Below, one piece after another: positions 33,708 through 42,815 of a stretch of 64,000 nucleotides of DNA (the first letter of the stretch is position 1; every line of letters starts with the position of its first letter). Made by a program: the position numbers and the translations under genes. Under the pieces are notes generated by a model. That model saw only the letters and a list, made by a program, of their open reading frames with translations. It made no database searches and was not told the DNA's origin. This DNA is from Achromobacter aloeverae (lineage in GTDB: Bacteria > Pseudomonadota > Gammaproteobacteria > Burkholderiales > Burkholderiaceae_B), in NCBI RefSeq assembly GCF_004121055.1, contig NZ_PYAL01000008.1, positions 186,001 through 250,000 on the forward strand, read 5' to 3'.

Positions 33708-34574
33708 CTACACCTTGCCGGTAGGATCGAGACGGTCGCGCAGCCAGTCTCCCAGGAGATTCAGGCCCAGCACCGTCAGCATGATGGCCAGCCCCGGAAA
33801 CACGCTGACCCACCACGCGGTCTGCAAATAGGTCCGGCCATCGGCAAGCATACCGCCCCAACTGGGAACGGTGGGGTCCACCCCTAGTCCCAGAAAGGTC
33901 AGGCTGCTTTCCAGCAGGATATTGTTGGCCACGTTCAAGGCCATCAGGATGATCAGGGGGCCCAGCAGATTGGGCACGATATGGTGGCGCAGCATCGCCA
34001 GGTCGCGCACGCCGGAAGCGCGCGCCGCCTGCACGAATTCGCGCTCCCGCAAGGCCAGCACCTGGGCGCGCACCAGACGCGCGTACTGCACCCACTGCGA
34101 GATCACCATGAAGAAAATCACATTGAACAGGCCGCCGCCCAGGATGGAAATGAACGTGATGGCCACCAGGATGAAGGGCAACGCCAGTTGCACGTCGGCA
34201 AAGCGCATCACGATGACGTCCCACACGCCCCGGTAGTAACCGGACACCAGCCCCATGACGGTGCCGAGCAAGGCGCCGAACAGGACCGAGAAAAAACCCG
34301 CCGTCAGCGAGATCTGGCCGCCCGCCACCACGCGGGCCAGCACGTCGCGGCCCAGCGGATCGGTGCCGAATACATGGGACCAGGACTGGAAGGGCGGAAT
34401 CAGGCGCGCCCCCAGGTCCATGGCCTCGCCGCCGTCGGGAAAGAGCCATCCGGAGAACAGCACCGCCAACACCATGACACCGGTCAGCACCACCCCCAGC
34501 ACGAACTCCAGGGAACGAAAGCGGCGCAGCGCGGCGGCGCGGCGCGTGGCGACATCGGTAAGCGTCGTCTGCAT
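33708..34574 (-). CDS. Peptide-type ABC transporter permease, DppC-like
   Basis: A 288-residue inner-membrane permease with the N-terminal TM (FVLGVVLTGVMVLAVLFSGWLF), the OppC-type lead-in HVFGTDPLGRDVLARVV, about six membrane helices, and the EAA loop (EREFVQAARASGVRDLAMLRHHIVPN). It pairs with the DppB-like permease 6 bases upstream. Together they form the channel of an importer for peptides or peptide-like compounds, powered by the fused ATPase of this cluster. Confidence 0.93.
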   Translation of the reverse strand: MQTTLTDVATRRAAALRRFRSLEFVLGVVLTGVMVLAVLFSGWLFPDGGEAMDLGARLIPPFQSWSHVFGTDPLGRDVLARVVAGGQISLTAGFFSVLFGALLGTVMGLVSGYYRGVWDVIVMRFADVQLALPFILVAITFISILGGGLFNVIFFMVISQWVQYARLVRAQVLALREREFVQAARASGVRDLAMLRHHIVPNLLGPLIILMALNVANNILLESSLTFLGLGVDPTVPSWGGMLADGRTYLQTAWWVSVFPGLAIMLTVLGLNLLGDWLRDRLDPTGKV

Positions 34575-34580
34575 GTGACC

Positions 34581-35504
34581 TCAGCGTGTACGAATGCGAG
34601 GGTCGACGATGCCATAGGCGATGTCGACCAGCAGGTTGACCACGACGATGACCAGGGCCAGCACCGTCACCGTTCCCTGCAGCACGGGATAGTCGCGCGA
34701 GGCGATGGCGTCGAAGGCCAGCGTTCCCATGCCGGGCCAGTTGAACACCTTCTCGATCACCACGATGCCGCCGATCAGGCCGCCGAATTGCAGGCCCATG
34801 TAGGTGATCAGCGGAATGGCGCAGTTGCGCAGCGCGTGCTTGTAGAGGACCACCCGCTCGCGCAAGCCCTTGCTGCGCGCCACCATGATGTATTGCGCCG
34901 ACAGCGTTTCCAGCATGGTGGTGCGCACCAGCCGCACGTTGGTCGCGCTGAGGATGATGGCCATGGTCAGCGCGGGCATGACCAGGCTGATGGGCCCCTC
35001 CCATCCCGACGGCGGCAGCAGCGGAAAGGTGATGGACAGCAGCAGCACCAGCATCAGCGCCAGCCAGAAGTTCGGAAAGGACAAGCCCACCAGCGACAGG
35101 ATGCGTATCGCCTGGTCGCTGGCCTTGCCCTTGCGCACCGCCGCGCGAATGCCCAGCGGCACCGAGATCAATATGGATAGCGCCAGCGATACGAAGGCCA
35201 GCATCAGCGTCGCCGGCAGCGCGTCGCCGATCAGCCGTCCCACCGACGTTCCGCCGGCGAAGCTGCGGCCGAAATCGCCATGCAGCAAGCCGCCCATATA
35301 GGACAGGTACTGCACGGCGAAGGGCCGGTCCAGCCCCAGGCCGGCGCGGATGTTTTGCAGATCCTGCTCGGTAATGCTGCCGGCGCCCTGGCTCAGCATC
35401 ACGGCCGGGTCGCCGGTCAGGCGCACTGCATAGGAAACAAGCAGCGTCACCGCCAGCACGACGAAAACGGCTTGCAGGACGCGCTTGACGATAAAACCGG
35501 TCAT
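34581..35504 (-). CDS. Peptide-type ABC transporter permease, DppB-like
   Basis: A 307-residue OppB/DppB permease: N-terminal FIVKRVLQAVFVVLAVTLLVSYAVRLTGDPA, GLDRPFAVQYLSYMGGLLHGDFGRSF (family motif), and the EAA loop ETLSAQYIMVARSKGLRERVVLYKHALRN, with six helices. Lies 64 bases downstream of the binding-protein gene and 6 bases before DppC-like. Substrate specificity comes from the binding protein, not this subunit. Confidence 0.94.
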   Translation of the reverse strand: MTGFIVKRVLQAVFVVLAVTLLVSYAVRLTGDPAVMLSQGAGSITEQDLQNIRAGLGLDRPFAVQYLSYMGGLLHGDFGRSFAGGTSVGRLIGDALPATLMLAFVSLALSILISVPLGIRAAVRKGKASDQAIRILSLVGLSFPNFWLALMLVLLLSITFPLLPPSGWEGPISLVMPALTMAIILSATNVRLVRTTMLETLSAQYIMVARSKGLRERVVLYKHALRNCAIPLITYMGLQFGGLIGGIVVIEKVFNWPGMGTLAFDAIASRDYPVLQGTVTVLALVIVVVNLLVDIAYGIVDPRIRTR

Positions 35505-35568
35505 GACGGTATTTGCCTGCCTGGTTGCCCGCTTGATTGCGTAAGTAGTGCTATCCCACCCGGCCGGG

Positions 35569-37101
35569 TCACTCCACGCTGGCGTTCACGAAACGGAAAC
35601 GGATGTCCCCCGGGATATCCGCGCCCTTGACGCGATTGTTGACGCCGACCACGGTATCCAGGGCATACATCGGCAGGTCCAGCGCCTGGTCCGCCACATA
35701 GGCCGCGACGGCGCGCAACGTCTTCTGACGTTCATTGACATCATACGTGTTGCGCTGCGCCTCCAGCATGGCGTCCAGCTTGGCGTCCTTGTCGTACGGA
35801 TTCCACTTCTCGCCGCTGTGGTACATCAGGTATGCGGTGTTGTCGTAGTCATAGGTCCATCCGCCCCACTGGTTCTGCCACATCGCGCCGGTCTTGCCCT
35901 GCGGGATGATGTCGTTGATCAGCACCGGCGTCTCATACGGCTTGATGGTCACCTTCACGCCAACCGCCTGCATATAGGCCGCCATGGCCTGCGCCACTTC
36001 GCGGAATTGCGAATCGCTGCCGCGCACGTCCAGCTGGACGGCCTCCCCGGGCTTGACCCCGGCCGCGGCCAGCAGCTTCTTCGCCTCGGCCGGATTGAAG
36101 GGCAGGGGCTTGAGCGCCGGATCGTAGCCGAAGGACAGGTCGCCCTGGAAGCTGGCGATAGGCTTGGCCTTGCCCAGCAGCAACTGCTTGATGATGGCGT
36201 CGCGATCCACGGCCATGGTCAAGGCGCGGCGCACGTCCCGCTTCGCGGTGATGCCATGCGCGGTATCGAAGCGCACCACGATGGTGACGGGTCCGCTGGT
36301 GCTGACCACGTGGGCGTTGGACGACTTGTCGATGGTGGCGATCAGGTTCAGCGGAATGACGGTTGCGATATCCACCCGGCCGGCCTGCAACTCGGCCACC
36401 TGCGTTGCGGGCTCGGCGATGAAGCGATAGACCACCTGGTCCAGCTTGGGCTTGCCGCCCCAGTAATCGTCATTGCGCGCCAGCGTCAGGCTGACCTTGG
36501 GCTTGTAGTCGACGAACTTGAATGGGCCGGTGCCCACGGGATGTTCATTGAAGTAGGCATCCCCCTTCTCCTGGATGTACTTCGGCGGCACGATCATGGC
36601 GCCGTAACCGGCCAGCTTGGTCAGCAGCACCGGATCCGGACGCTTCATCACGAAGTCCACCGTCTGCGCATCGACCACTTCCACCTTGTCGATCGACGTG
36701 TAGTTGGACCGCTGCGGCCCCTTCGCGCCCTCCTGTCCCAGCAAGCGCTCGAACGTGAACTTCACGGCATTGGCGTCGAAGGGTTCGCCATCATGGAACT
36801 TGACGCCCTGGCGCAGCTTGAAGCGGATGCGCGTGTTGTTGTCGAGAAACTCCCAGCTGGTCGCCAGCGCCGGCTGCAATTTCATGTCCGCGCCACGCAT
36901 GGTGAGGCCGTCATAGATATTGCTGCCCACCGACCCCCACCAGGTCACGAAGGTATCGATAGGATCCCAGCTACCGGCATCCTGCGTAATGGCCACCGTC
37001 AAGGTGCCTGCCGCGTGCGCGCCGGACAGCGGCACCAGGGCCCCGGCGCCGAGCGCCAGCGCCACGCTCATCGCGGCTGCGGTCTTTTTCAGGGAAAACA
37101 T
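35569..37101 (-). CDS. Periplasmic solute-binding protein of a peptide/nickel-type ABC importer (SBP family 5)
   Basis: A 510-residue protein with signal peptide LKKTAAAMSVALALGAGALVPLSGAHA, then the SBP_bac_5 fold: DPIDTFVTWWGSVGSNIYDGLTMRGAD, LRQGVKFHDGEPFDANAVKFTFERLL, VGTGPFKFVDYKPKVSLTLARNDDYWGG. The ATG chosen follows GGAGG at proper distance; an ATG six codons upstream is less likely. It captures the transported ligand in the periplasm. The nearby lyase, peptidase and Bug receptor suggest an N-substituted amino acid or small peptide-like carboxylate, but this is inference. Confidence 0.92.
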   Translation of the reverse strand: MFSLKKTAAAMSVALALGAGALVPLSGAHAAGTLTVAITQDAGSWDPIDTFVTWWGSVGSNIYDGLTMRGADMKLQPALATSWEFLDNNTRIRFKLRQGVKFHDGEPFDANAVKFTFERLLGQEGAKGPQRSNYTSIDKVEVVDAQTVDFVMKRPDPVLLTKLAGYGAMIVPPKYIQEKGDAYFNEHPVGTGPFKFVDYKPKVSLTLARNDDYWGGKPKLDQVVYRFIAEPATQVAELQAGRVDIATVIPLNLIATIDKSSNAHVVSTSGPVTIVVRFDTAHGITAKRDVRRALTMAVDRDAIIKQLLLGKAKPIASFQGDLSFGYDPALKPLPFNPAEAKKLLAAAGVKPGEAVQLDVRGSDSQFREVAQAMAAYMQAVGVKVTIKPYETPVLINDIIPQGKTGAMWQNQWGGWTYDYDNTAYLMYHSGEKWNPYDKDAKLDAMLEAQRNTYDVNERQKTLRAVAAYVADQALDLPMYALDTVVGVNNRVKGADIPGDIRFRFVNASVE

Positions 37102-37185
37102 GGTTGCCTCCAAGGACACGATCAGTAAGAGAAATAAATGGAGCGGCCGTTCGCTACGACAATGGCATTGGGATGGGCATCGGCA

Positions 37186-39117
37186 TCATCGGGCCACCAG
37201 GTGCCCCGGTTCGACTTCATCCAGCATCAAAAGGGCCGGTTCGTCGCCGACGCGGCGCACGGGACTCGGAATCTCCCCGGACACCAGGCTGGTATCGATG
37301 TGCCGGCCCGGTTCGGCCACGGGCACGGCCGCCAGCAGCTTGCGCGTGTAGGGGTGTCGGGGCGATTCGAAAATGCGACGCCGGCTGCCCAACTCGACGA
37401 TCTGCCCCAGGTACATGACCGCTACCCGATGGCTGACCTGCTCAACCACCGCCATATCGTGCGTGATGAACAGGTAGGACAGTCCGTGCGCCCTCTGCAA
37501 ATCCATCAGCAGGTTGAGGATCTGCGCCTGGATGGAGACATCCAGCGCCGACACCGACTCGTCGGCGATGATCAGCCTTGGCTTGCTGGCGAGCGCGCGC
37601 GCGATGCAGACCCGCTGGCGCTGGCCGCCGGAAAACTCGTGGGGATAGCGTCGCGCATGTTCGGCGGACAAGCCCACCTGCTCCAGCAATTCGGCCACGC
37701 GCTGCTGGATGGCTGCCTGGCCCTCCAGCAGGCCATGCGTGACGATGGGTTCGGCGATACTGAAACCCACGGTCTTGCGCGGGTCCAGCGACGCATACGG
37801 GTCCTGGAAGATGTACTGGATCTCCCGGCGCAAGCGCTGGCTGCCCGCCCGGTCCATCGAGAAAATATCGCGTCCGTCGAAGCGCACCTCGCCCGCCGTG
37901 GGCGACACCAGCTGCTGCAAGGTCTTGCCGATGGTCGACTTGCCGCTGCCCGACTCCCCCACCAGGGCCAGCGTCTCGCCCGGATAAAGATCGAAGCTGA
38001 CGCCCTCCACGGCGTGCACGCGATGCGTGGCGCGGCCGAGGAAATTGCGCCTGACGTCAAAGCGCGTGGTCAGGCCGCGTACGCTGAGCAAGGGCTGGCG
38101 ATAGTCCGCGGTGTCCTGTTCATACGCCGCGCCTGCCTCATGCGGCGTGTCGCCGTCCAGCACGACCTGCCGCGTGCGGCGCGGCAAGTCGGTCCCGGTC
38201 ATGCTGCCCAGGCGGGGCACGGCTGCCAGCAAGGCCTGCGTATAGGCGTGCCGCGGCGCGTCGAAGATTTGCGCCACCGCCCCCTGCTCCACTTTCTTGC
38301 CACGCAGCATGACGACCACCTCGTCGGCCATCTCCGCCACCACGCCCATATCGTGCGTAATGAAGAGCACGGCCGTGCCCAGGTCGCGCTGCAACTCGCG
38401 GATGATGTTCAGGATCTGCGCCTGGATGGTCACGTCCAGCGCGGTGGTCGGCTCGTCGGCGATCAGCAGGCGCGGCTGGCAGGACAGCGCCATGGCGATC
38501 ATGACGCGCTGGCGCATGCCGCCGGACAGTTGATGCGGAAAGCGGTCGAGCATCTGCTCCGCATCCGGCAAGCGTACTTTTTCGAGCAAGGCGCGCGCTG
38601 CCTTGCGCGCAGCCGCGGGCGTCAGCCGCTGATGCAGGATGATGGCTTCCTGGATCTGATCGCCTACCGTATAGACCGGGTTCAGCGACGTCATCGGTTC
38701 CTGGAAGATCATGGCGATGTCGTTGCCGCGCAGGGCCCGCATCTGGTCTTCGGAGGCCTGCGTCAGATCCACCGTATGGCCGGCCTTGTCGCGCAACACG
38801 ATGCTGCCTGCGCTCACGCGCCCGCCCGTGTAGCGGGTAAGACCCATGATGGCCAGGGATGTCACGGATTTGCCCGAACCGGACTCGCCCACGATGGCCA
38901 GGGTCTGGCCAGGGCGCACATCGAAATCCAGGCCGTCGACGGCGCGCACGGAGCCGGCGTCGGTGGAGAAATCCACGGTGACCCCGCGCAGCGACAGCAG
39001 GACGTCGGCGGAAGGCGAGGGGGTGTTGCGGGTAGGCAAGGAGGTAATAAGCAAATGTGAATCGATTGATTCTCGACGGACGCGCGCCGGCGGCACATCC
39101 GTACAAACCCTTAGCAT
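37186..39117 (-). CDS. Fused double ATP-binding protein of a peptide-type ABC importer (DppD-DppF fusion)
   Basis: A 643-residue protein with two complete ABC cassettes. The first has Walker [12 protein letters not shown], signature LSGGMRQR and Walker [10 protein letters not shown]. The second has [19 protein letters not shown] and [12 protein letters not shown]. Such fused ATPases serve the two permeases of peptide importers. The start is uncertain: the ATG at 39117 gives about 40 unconserved residues before [11 protein letters not shown], without a clear Shine-Dalgarno, and a GTG or TTG inside that stretch is possible. The gene lies 33 bases after the LysR gene and before the binding-protein gene, so ATPase expression probably follows the regulator. 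Confidence 0.93.
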   Translation of the reverse strand: MLRVCTDVPPARVRRESIDSHLLITSLPTRNTPSPSADVLLSLRGVTVDFSTDAGSVRAVDGLDFDVRPGQTLAIVGESGSGKSVTSLAIMGLTRYTGGRVSAGSIVLRDKAGHTVDLTQASEDQMRALRGNDIAMIFQEPMTSLNPVYTVGDQIQEAIILHQRLTPAAARKAARALLEKVRLPDAEQMLDRFPHQLSGGMRQRVMIAMALSCQPRLLIADEPTTALDVTIQAQILNIIRELQRDLGTAVLFITHDMGVVAEMADEVVVMLRGKKVEQGAVAQIFDAPRHAYTQALLAAVPRLGSMTGTDLPRRTRQVVLDGDTPHEAGAAYEQDTADYRQPLLSVRGLTTRFDVRRNFLGRATHRVHAVEGVSFDLYPGETLALVGESGSGKSTIGKTLQQLVSPTAGEVRFDGRDIFSMDRAGSQRLRREIQYIFQDPYASLDPRKTVGFSIAEPIVTHGLLEGQAAIQQRVAELLEQVGLSAEHARRYPHEFSGGQRQRVCIARALASKPRLIIADESVSALDVSIQAQILNLLMDLQRAHGLSYLFITHDMAVVEQVSHRVAVMYLGQIVELGSRRRIFESPRHPYTRKLLAAVPVAEPGRHIDTSLVSGEIPSPVRRVGDEPALLMLDEVEPGHLVAR

Positions 39118-39150
39118 GCTCGCTCGGCCGCTGCCGACAGGACGCGCCCG

Positions 39151-40029
39151 CTATTCAGCCGGCCACGCCTGGTCCACGCACTCCAGGAAGGCCCGTGCCA
39201 GCCGCGTGCTGGGCGTATTCGTCGGCCGCAGCACATAGCTCCTGAACTCGATGGCCGGCTCGAACGCGATGGCCTTGGTTCCAGGGATCTTCATGCTGCG
39301 GCTGACGATGGGATTGACGATGCCCACACCCAGCCCCAGGCCGACCATGCGGCAGATCGTGGTGGCGTAAGGCGTTTCCATCATCAACTGGCGTGCGTCG
39401 GTTTCGAAGGCGGCATCGGTGGCCAGGCGGGTCGAACTGCCCTGGGGCAGCGAAATGAAGCGCTCCCCCGCCAGGTCCGCCGCCCGTATCAGGCGCTTGC
39501 GCGCGAGTCGATGATTACCGGGCACCACGCAGACGCCTCGCTCCTTGCGCAGCGGCGTCGCTTCGATGCCGGGAATGTCGGACAGGAAGGACACCAGTCC
39601 CACCTCGCAGTACCTCAACGCCGTCCACTTCGCGACAGAGGACGATCCGCTGGTATGGATCACCACCGGCACCTTGGGGTAGCGCTCGGTGAACAAGCGC
39701 ATGGCCTCGGGAATGATGCTCATGGCGATAGACGATACCGCGCCGACCCGCAGGCTTCCGGTACCGGACTGCCGGATCGACCTGGCGGAATCGGCCAGGC
39801 TATCCAGCCCCACGAACGCGCGCTCCACTTCGACCAGCAGGGACTCTGCCTCTACCGTCGGCGTGATGCGTCCGGCCACACGCTCGAACAAGGCGAAGCC
39901 CACCTCATTTTCCAACTGGGAAATGACGCGCGTGACATTGGGCTGCGAGGTGTGCAACTGGCTGGCCGCGAGCGTCATGGAGCGCGTCAGCATGACGGCG
40001 CGGAAGGTTTCGATCTGCTTGAAGTTCAT
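39151..40029 (-). CDS. LysR-family transcriptional regulator of the ABC/lyase locus
   Basis: A 292-residue LysR regulator. The HTH is MNFKQIETFRAVMLTRSMTLAASQLHTSQPNVTRVISQLENEVGFALF, followed by the effector domain from LRVGAVSSIAMSIIPEAM and the conserved GLGVGIVNPIVS stretch near the C-terminus. It resembles regulators of amino-acid metabolism that control Bug or ABC uptake genes. It is the first gene of the leftward ABC operon and divergent from the lyase gene, with a 132-base shared region, and so is the obvious regulator of both arms. The inducer is unknown. Confidence 0.92.
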   Translation of the reverse strand: MNFKQIETFRAVMLTRSMTLAASQLHTSQPNVTRVISQLENEVGFALFERVAGRITPTVEAESLLVEVERAFVGLDSLADSARSIRQSGTGSLRVGAVSSIAMSIIPEAMRLFTERYPKVPVVIHTSGSSSVAKWTALRYCEVGLVSFLSDIPGIEATPLRKERGVCVVPGNHRLARKRLIRAADLAGERFISLPQGSSTRLATDAAFETDARQLMMETPYATTICRMVGLGLGVGIVNPIVSRSMKIPGTKAIAFEPAIEFRSYVLRPTNTPSTRLARAFLECVDQAWPAE

Positions 40030-40161
40030 GTCATGCGGCCTCCGGAAACGCCTGTTGCCAAGCCCATATCAAAAACGTATCGACGCGCCAAGATAACTGA
40101 TTTGACGATATAGGAGGGCATTTTCATACTGGCCGGCATACGTTTTCACGGAGCTACAGAG
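40030..40161. promoter_or_regulatory. Divergent LysR/lyase regulatory region
   Basis: AAAACGTAT at 40072-40080 is inverted as ATACGTTTT at 40138-40146, 57 bases apart. TATC-N10-GATA occurs just right of the first arm. A looping or two-site LysR operator is plausible. A single AGGAGGG at about 40113 does not precede a start codon at the right distance. Confidence 0.4.
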
Positions 40162-41667
40162 ATGGAATCCAAAGTCAGCCGGCGCCTCAAGGAGGCCATC
40201 GCACCCGAGGTGCGCGAGTTCATTTTCGTGCCGCGCCTAAATCGCGAATTTCAGGCCAACTTCGCCTACCTGACGAGCATCAACCAGGCGCACCTGCTCA
40301 TGCTGCACGACACGGGCCTGATGGACACGGCCACGGCCGCGACGCTCGCCCAGGCCTTGGCGCGCATGGAACAGGAAGGCCCGGAGGCCGTCGAACTGGA
40401 TGCCGGCCGCGAGGAAGCCTATTTCAATTACGAAGCGCGCCTGATGGAAATCGCTGGCCGCGATGCGGGTGGCCGCCTGCACATGGCGCGCAGCCGCAAC
40501 GACATGGGCGCCACGGTGGACCGCATGAAGACCCGGACCAAGGTGCTCGACGTCATCGAAGCGCTGGCCGCCGTGCATCAAGCCGCCCTGGCGCGAGCCC
40601 ACGATTTCGCCGACGTGGTCATGCCCGGCTACACCCACCTGCAACCCGCCCAGCCCATCACGTATGGCTACTACCTGAGCGCGGTCGCCGACACCCTGCT
40701 GCGCGACATCGACCGCCTGAACTTGGGACTTGGCCGCCTGGACGCCTGCCCCCTGGGCGCCGGCGCGCTGGCCGGCACCGCCTTCCCCATCGACCGCCAG
40801 GCCACGGCGGCGTGGCTGGGCTTTGCCGCGCCTGTGCCGAACGCCCTGGACGCGGTGGCCTCGCGCGACTACGCCCTGGAGCTGATGTCGTCCATCGCCA
40901 TCACCGCGGTCACCTGGAGCCGGATCGCCCAAGACTACTATGTGTGGTCGACACCGGAATTCGGCCTGGTCGAGTTTCCGGACAGCGTGGCCAGCACCTC
41001 CAGCATCATGCCGCAGAAGAAGAATCCCGCGGTGCTTGAATATCTCAAGGGCAAGGGTGGGCACATGGTGGGGCTGCTGACGGCAGCCATGGCCACCGTG
41101 AAGGGCACCAACTTCACCCACACCGCCGACAGCAGCCGCGAAAGCATGCGCAGTTTCTATGAAGCCCTGGACGAATCGCAACGTTGCCTGGCGCTGCTGC
41201 GGCTCATCGTTGACCAGGCCCGGCCGCGCACGGAAAACATGCTGCGGCAGGCGCGCGCCAACTTCTCCACCGCCACCGATCTGGCCGATGCGCTGGTGCG
41301 CGAAGCGGGCATGTCCTTCCGCGACGCCCATCACGTCGTCGGCGGAGTGGTGCGGCGCGCGCTGGACGCCGGCATCCAGGCCGATCTGATCGACACGGCC
41401 CTGATCGATGCCGCGTCCGAAGAGGAACTGGGCCGCCCCGCCGGGCTGACCGCCGCCACCGTCGCGGACTGCCTGGATCCCGCCCGCAACGTGGCCTCGC
41501 GCAAGGTACTGGGCGGCCCGGCGCACCCACGCGTGCTTGAAAGCGTGCAGCGCCAGGAGCAGGCGCGCGACCGTATCCTTGAAGAAACGCGACGCTATCG
41601 CAGCCGCCTGAGCGATGCCGCGCGGACTCTCAAGCGCCAGACGCAGGAACTGGCGGCGCGGCATTGA
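40162..41667 (+). CDS. Argininosuccinate-lyase-family enzyme (fumarase/aspartase superfamily), probably a catabolic paralogue
   Basis: A 501-residue lyase with the superfamily motifs in order: MARSRNDMGATVDRMKTR, PGYTHLQPAQPITYGYYL (His region), and STSSIMPQKKNPAVLEYLKGK (signature loop with catalytic Ser). These C-N lyases release fumarate from argininosuccinate or from N-succinyl-type amines. It lacks arginine-pathway neighbours and is linked with a LysR gene, a Bug receptor, an ABC importer and a peptidase, so it is probably not the biosynthetic argH. A relative acting on an imported N-(carboxyalkyl) amino acid, as known for EDDS lyase, is plausible. The true argH may lie elsewhere in the genome. 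Confidence 0.82.
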   Translation: MESKVSRRLKEAIAPEVREFIFVPRLNREFQANFAYLTSINQAHLLMLHDTGLMDTATAATLAQALARMEQEGPEAVELDAGREEAYFNYEARLMEIAGRDAGGRLHMARSRNDMGATVDRMKTRTKVLDVIEALAAVHQAALARAHDFADVVMPGYTHLQPAQPITYGYYLSAVADTLLRDIDRLNLGLGRLDACPLGAGALAGTAFPIDRQATAAWLGFAAPVPNALDAVASRDYALELMSSIAITAVTWSRIAQDYYVWSTPEFGLVEFPDSVASTSSIMPQKKNPAVLEYLKGKGGHMVGLLTAAMATVKGTNFTHTADSSRESMRSFYEALDESQRCLALLRLIVDQARPRTENMLRQARANFSTATDLADALVREAGMSFRDAHHVVGGVVRRALDAGIQADLIDTALIDAASEEELGRPAGLTAATVADCLDPARNVASRKVLGGPAHPRVLESVQRQEQARDRILEETRRYRSRLSDAARTLKRQTQELAARH

Positions 41668-41751
41668 AGGCAAAGACCGAAGGCAGCGCATCCACGCATT
41701 GCTCATTGTTCATTGCGTAGGGATGACCAACACTCCAAGGGGAATTCCATC

Positions 41752-42717
41752 ATGAAGATCATTCGTCGACTTATCCTGGGCGCGGCACTGGCGCTGCCCC
41801 TGCTCGCCTCCGCCGCGGAGTCCTATCCCAACAAGCCGATCCGCCTGATCGTGCCTTTCGCGCCGGGCGGCAGCGTCAACCTGATGGGCCGGCTGCTGGC
41901 CGACAACCTGTCGCAACGCCTGGGCCAGCAGGTCATCGTCGAAAACCGCGCCGGCGCCGGCGGCCTGATCGGCGCGGAACTGGTGGCGAACGCGGCGCCC
42001 GACGGCTATACCCTGCTGTTGGCGACCATGGGCGCACAGTCCATCCAGCCGTACCTGACCAAGCAGTTGCGCTTCGACCCCAGGAAGGCGTTTTCACCGA
42101 TCGGCGAATTCGCCAGCCTGCCCAACGTCCTCGTCACCGCGCCCGACCTGCCGGTGACGAACCTGGCCGAACTCATTGCCTATGCGAAAGCCCATCCTGG
42201 TGAATTGAGCATGGCATCGGCGGGGATAGGCTCGGTCAACCAGATGGTCGGCGAACTGTTCATGCTGAAGACGGGCACGCAGTTCACCCATGTGCCTTAC
42301 AAGGGGGTAGGCCCCGCCATGGTCGACCTGCTCGGCGGACGCGTGCAGATCCTGTTCGCCAACGTGCCCGGCGTGGCGTCGCAAGTGAAAGAGGGCAAGC
42401 TCAAGGCCTTGGGCATCGCCGGCCAGCAGCGCACCGCCATGCTCCCGGATGTCCCCACCATGAAGGAAGCTAACGCGTGCAACTGCGTGGTGGAATCCTG
42501 GTTCGGCCTGATGGGCCCCGCCGGCATGCCTCCCGAACTGGTGGATCGCCTGTCCCGTGAATTGCGCGACGTGGTCGCCACCCCCGCGATGAAGCATATG
42601 CTGGCCGAGCAAGGCGCTGTAGCCATCCAGGGCACGCCCGCCCAGTTCTCCGCCTTGATCGACGCCGATGCCCAACGCTGGTCGGCAGTGATCAAGGAAG
42701 CAAAACTGGGGGATTGA
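41752..42717 (+). CDS. Bug-family (TctC-like) tripartite tricarboxylate transporter receptor
   Basis: A 321-residue periplasmic receptor with signal peptide RRLILGAALALPLLASAA, then YPNKPIRLIVPFAPGGSVNLMGRLLADNLSQRLGQQVIVENRAGAGG, the diagnostic Bug start, and later THVPYKGVGPAMVDLLGGRVQILF. Bug proteins bind small carboxylates and, without linked TctA/TctB genes as here, may act as orphan receptors or sensors. AAGGGG precedes the ATG. It is 84 bases downstream of the lyase gene, followed by a terminator, so the two form one short operon. The ligand may match the lyase substrate or product. Confidence 0.92.
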   Translation: MKIIRRLILGAALALPLLASAAESYPNKPIRLIVPFAPGGSVNLMGRLLADNLSQRLGQQVIVENRAGAGGLIGAELVANAAPDGYTLLLATMGAQSIQPYLTKQLRFDPRKAFSPIGEFASLPNVLVTAPDLPVTNLAELIAYAKAHPGELSMASAGIGSVNQMVGELFMLKTGTQFTHVPYKGVGPAMVDLLGGRVQILFANVPGVASQVKEGKLKALGIAGQQRTAMLPDVPTMKEANACNCVVESWFGLMGPAGMPPELVDRLSRELRDVVATPAMKHMLAEQGAVAIQGTPAQFSALIDADAQRWSAVIKEAKLGD

Positions 42718-42746
42718 AGCGCCGCGATCAAAGCAGGGCAAACATG

Positions 42747-42782
42747 AAAACGCCCCGGCGTTTGACCGTGCCGGGGCGTTTC
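42747..42782. terminator. Bidirectional intrinsic terminator between Bug and spoVR genes
   Basis: AACGCCCCGGC pairs with GCCGGGGCGTT around a 10-base loop. The stem is followed by TTTC to the right and TTTT to the left, so it can end both the rightward Bug transcript and the leftward spoVR transcript. Confidence 0.85.
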
Positions 42783-42815
42783 AGCTTGTCACGCGACTTC
42801 CAGCGTGATGGCTGC

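Noticed and set aside
33706-35004. Open frame continuing upstream of the M14 peptidase through both permease genes
   Set aside because: The translation there is Arg/Ala/Gly/His-rich and has no family similarity, while the other frames give clear DppC and DppB permeases. The peptidase starts at the ATG at 33705.
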